From: Puia sp963703355
GTDB lineage: Bacteria > Bacteroidota > Bacteroidia > Chitinophagales > Chitinophagaceae
NCBI GenBank assembly: GCA_963703355.1
Contig: OY969813.1
Location: 558,001 to 622,000, forward strand
Direction: 5' to 3'
DNA length: 64,000 nucleotides
Shown piece by piece: positions 63,681 to 64,000 of this stretch. How positions within the stretch are numbered: position 1 is the first letter of the stretch; each line of letters opens with the position of its first letter. The position numbers were made by a program, and so were the translations under genes. Under the pieces are notes generated by a model. The model was not told the DNA's origin and did no database searches. It worked only from the letters and a program-made list of their open reading frames with translations.

Positions 63681-63705
63681 AATCTTATTTTAAAATAAAA
63701 AATAG

Positions 63706-64000
63706 TTAACCCGAAACACGAAGGCTGTCTGAAGATCTGTTTTCCTTAAAGAAAAGAAGAAAATAAATCACGACACCCAGCGCGATATACGCAGGCACGA
63801 ACCAGATTTTTGTCCATTCATGCCCCCCCGTAGTAACATGACTGTCTACGACAAACCCGGAAAACCAGGTGCCTATAAACATACCCACACCGTACGTTGC
63901 AAAGGTGAATAAGCCCTGTGCTGCATTTTTGATGGCTGCCCCTGCTTTTTTTTCTGTATACATGTAACCGGTCACAAAAAAGAAATCATAACAAACTCCG
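63706..64000 (-). CDS. NupG-like MFS permease, C-terminal part (5' end outside window)
   Basis: The last ~98 residues of a major facilitator of the nucleoside:H+ symporter group. The frame is open to the window edge, with CYDFFFVTGYMYTEKKAG and the later FATYGVGMFIGTWFSGFVVD matching the final membrane segments of that group; KENRSSDSLRVSG is the cytoplasmic tail. In this phylum NupG-like permeases beside Gfo/Idh/MocA genes usually carry sugars and not nucleosides, so the substrate is uncertain. Confidence 0.88.
   Translation of the reverse strand, partial: GVCYDFFFVTGYMYTEKKAGAAIKNAAQGLFTFATYGVGMFIGTWFSGFVVDSHVTTGGHEWTKIWFVPAYIALGVVIYFLLFFKENRSSDSLRVSG

Noticed and set aside
1..64000. tRNA, rRNA or insertion sequences in the gaps
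   Set aside because: I read all intergenic gaps and saw no cloverleaf-like sequence with a TTCGA-type T-loop and no transposase gene; a tRNA or Rfam search would settle it.

Overview
The window looks like a chromosome segment of a Bacteroidota bacterium, most likely of the order Chitinophagales (Chitinophagaceae-like). The reasons are a type IX secretion (type B, CHU_C-like) C-terminal domain, a DUF3276 PUR-like protein, CBM20-GH77 amylomaltase of DPE2 type, a futalosine-pathway MqnA, several -7 elements of the Bacteroidota form TAnnTTTG, no clear Shine-Dalgarno sequences, and frequent GTG/TTG starts. I saw no tRNA, rRNA, transposase, integrase or CRISPR array.

Layout. 1-4.3 kb: two tandem GMC oxidoreductases (the first cut by the window edge) and an ABC half-exporter. 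4.4-11.6 kb: PUR-like DUF3276 protein, a glycosyltransferase, a YfhO-type membrane protein, a small membrane protein coupled to the queuosine-precursor transporter YhhQ, a GNAT acetyltransferase and an aldo/keto reductase. 11.7-20 kb: L-serine dehydratase, small and SPOR/HU-like membrane proteins, a DUF1080 secreted glycoside hydrolase-like protein, a GT-C-like membrane protein and a 948-residue peptidase/propeller/barrel protein. 20-24.4 kb: prfC, a four-helix-bundle protein, purB, mqnA. 24.4-29.7 kb: an accessory, visibly AT-rich stretch with a T9SS cargo protein, a lipoprotein, two FkbM methyltransferases and a GT11 fucosyltransferase-like enzyme. 29.9-36.9 kb: dnaK, two very small genes, malQ, a dipeptide epimerase and a free-Met-R-sulfoxide reductase. 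37-42.7 kb: a complete RND tripartite efflux operon with a palindromic operator. 43.8-54.5 kb: ndk, nrnA-like, FKBP, folP, DUF1599, DoxX-like, OppB-like permease, DUF721-recF, pdhA, TPR, ribH, LutA-like. 54.7-64 kb: EVE protein, several envelope proteins of unknown role, saccharopine dehydrogenase-like protein, phospho-sugar mutase, and a Gfo/Idh/MocA oxidoreductase next to a NupG-like permease cut by the window edge.

The most unusual signal is not a gene. About ten gene ends carry short arrays with an exact period of 7 bases (a few of 8, and one locus of 11/22), often as facing inverted arrays. The unit sequence changes from site to site while the period is kept. The arrays begin at or inside the stop codon of the gene and in at least four cases encode the last residues of the protein. 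Gene ends with an ordinary stem-loop (dnaK, the RND operon, ndk, the 13.2 kb gene) lack them, so they may act as a family of 3'-end or termination elements. The GMC pair, the DUF1080 protein and the Gfo/Idh-NupG pair are all families known from 3-keto-sugar and glycoside metabolism in this phylum, which hints at that ability.
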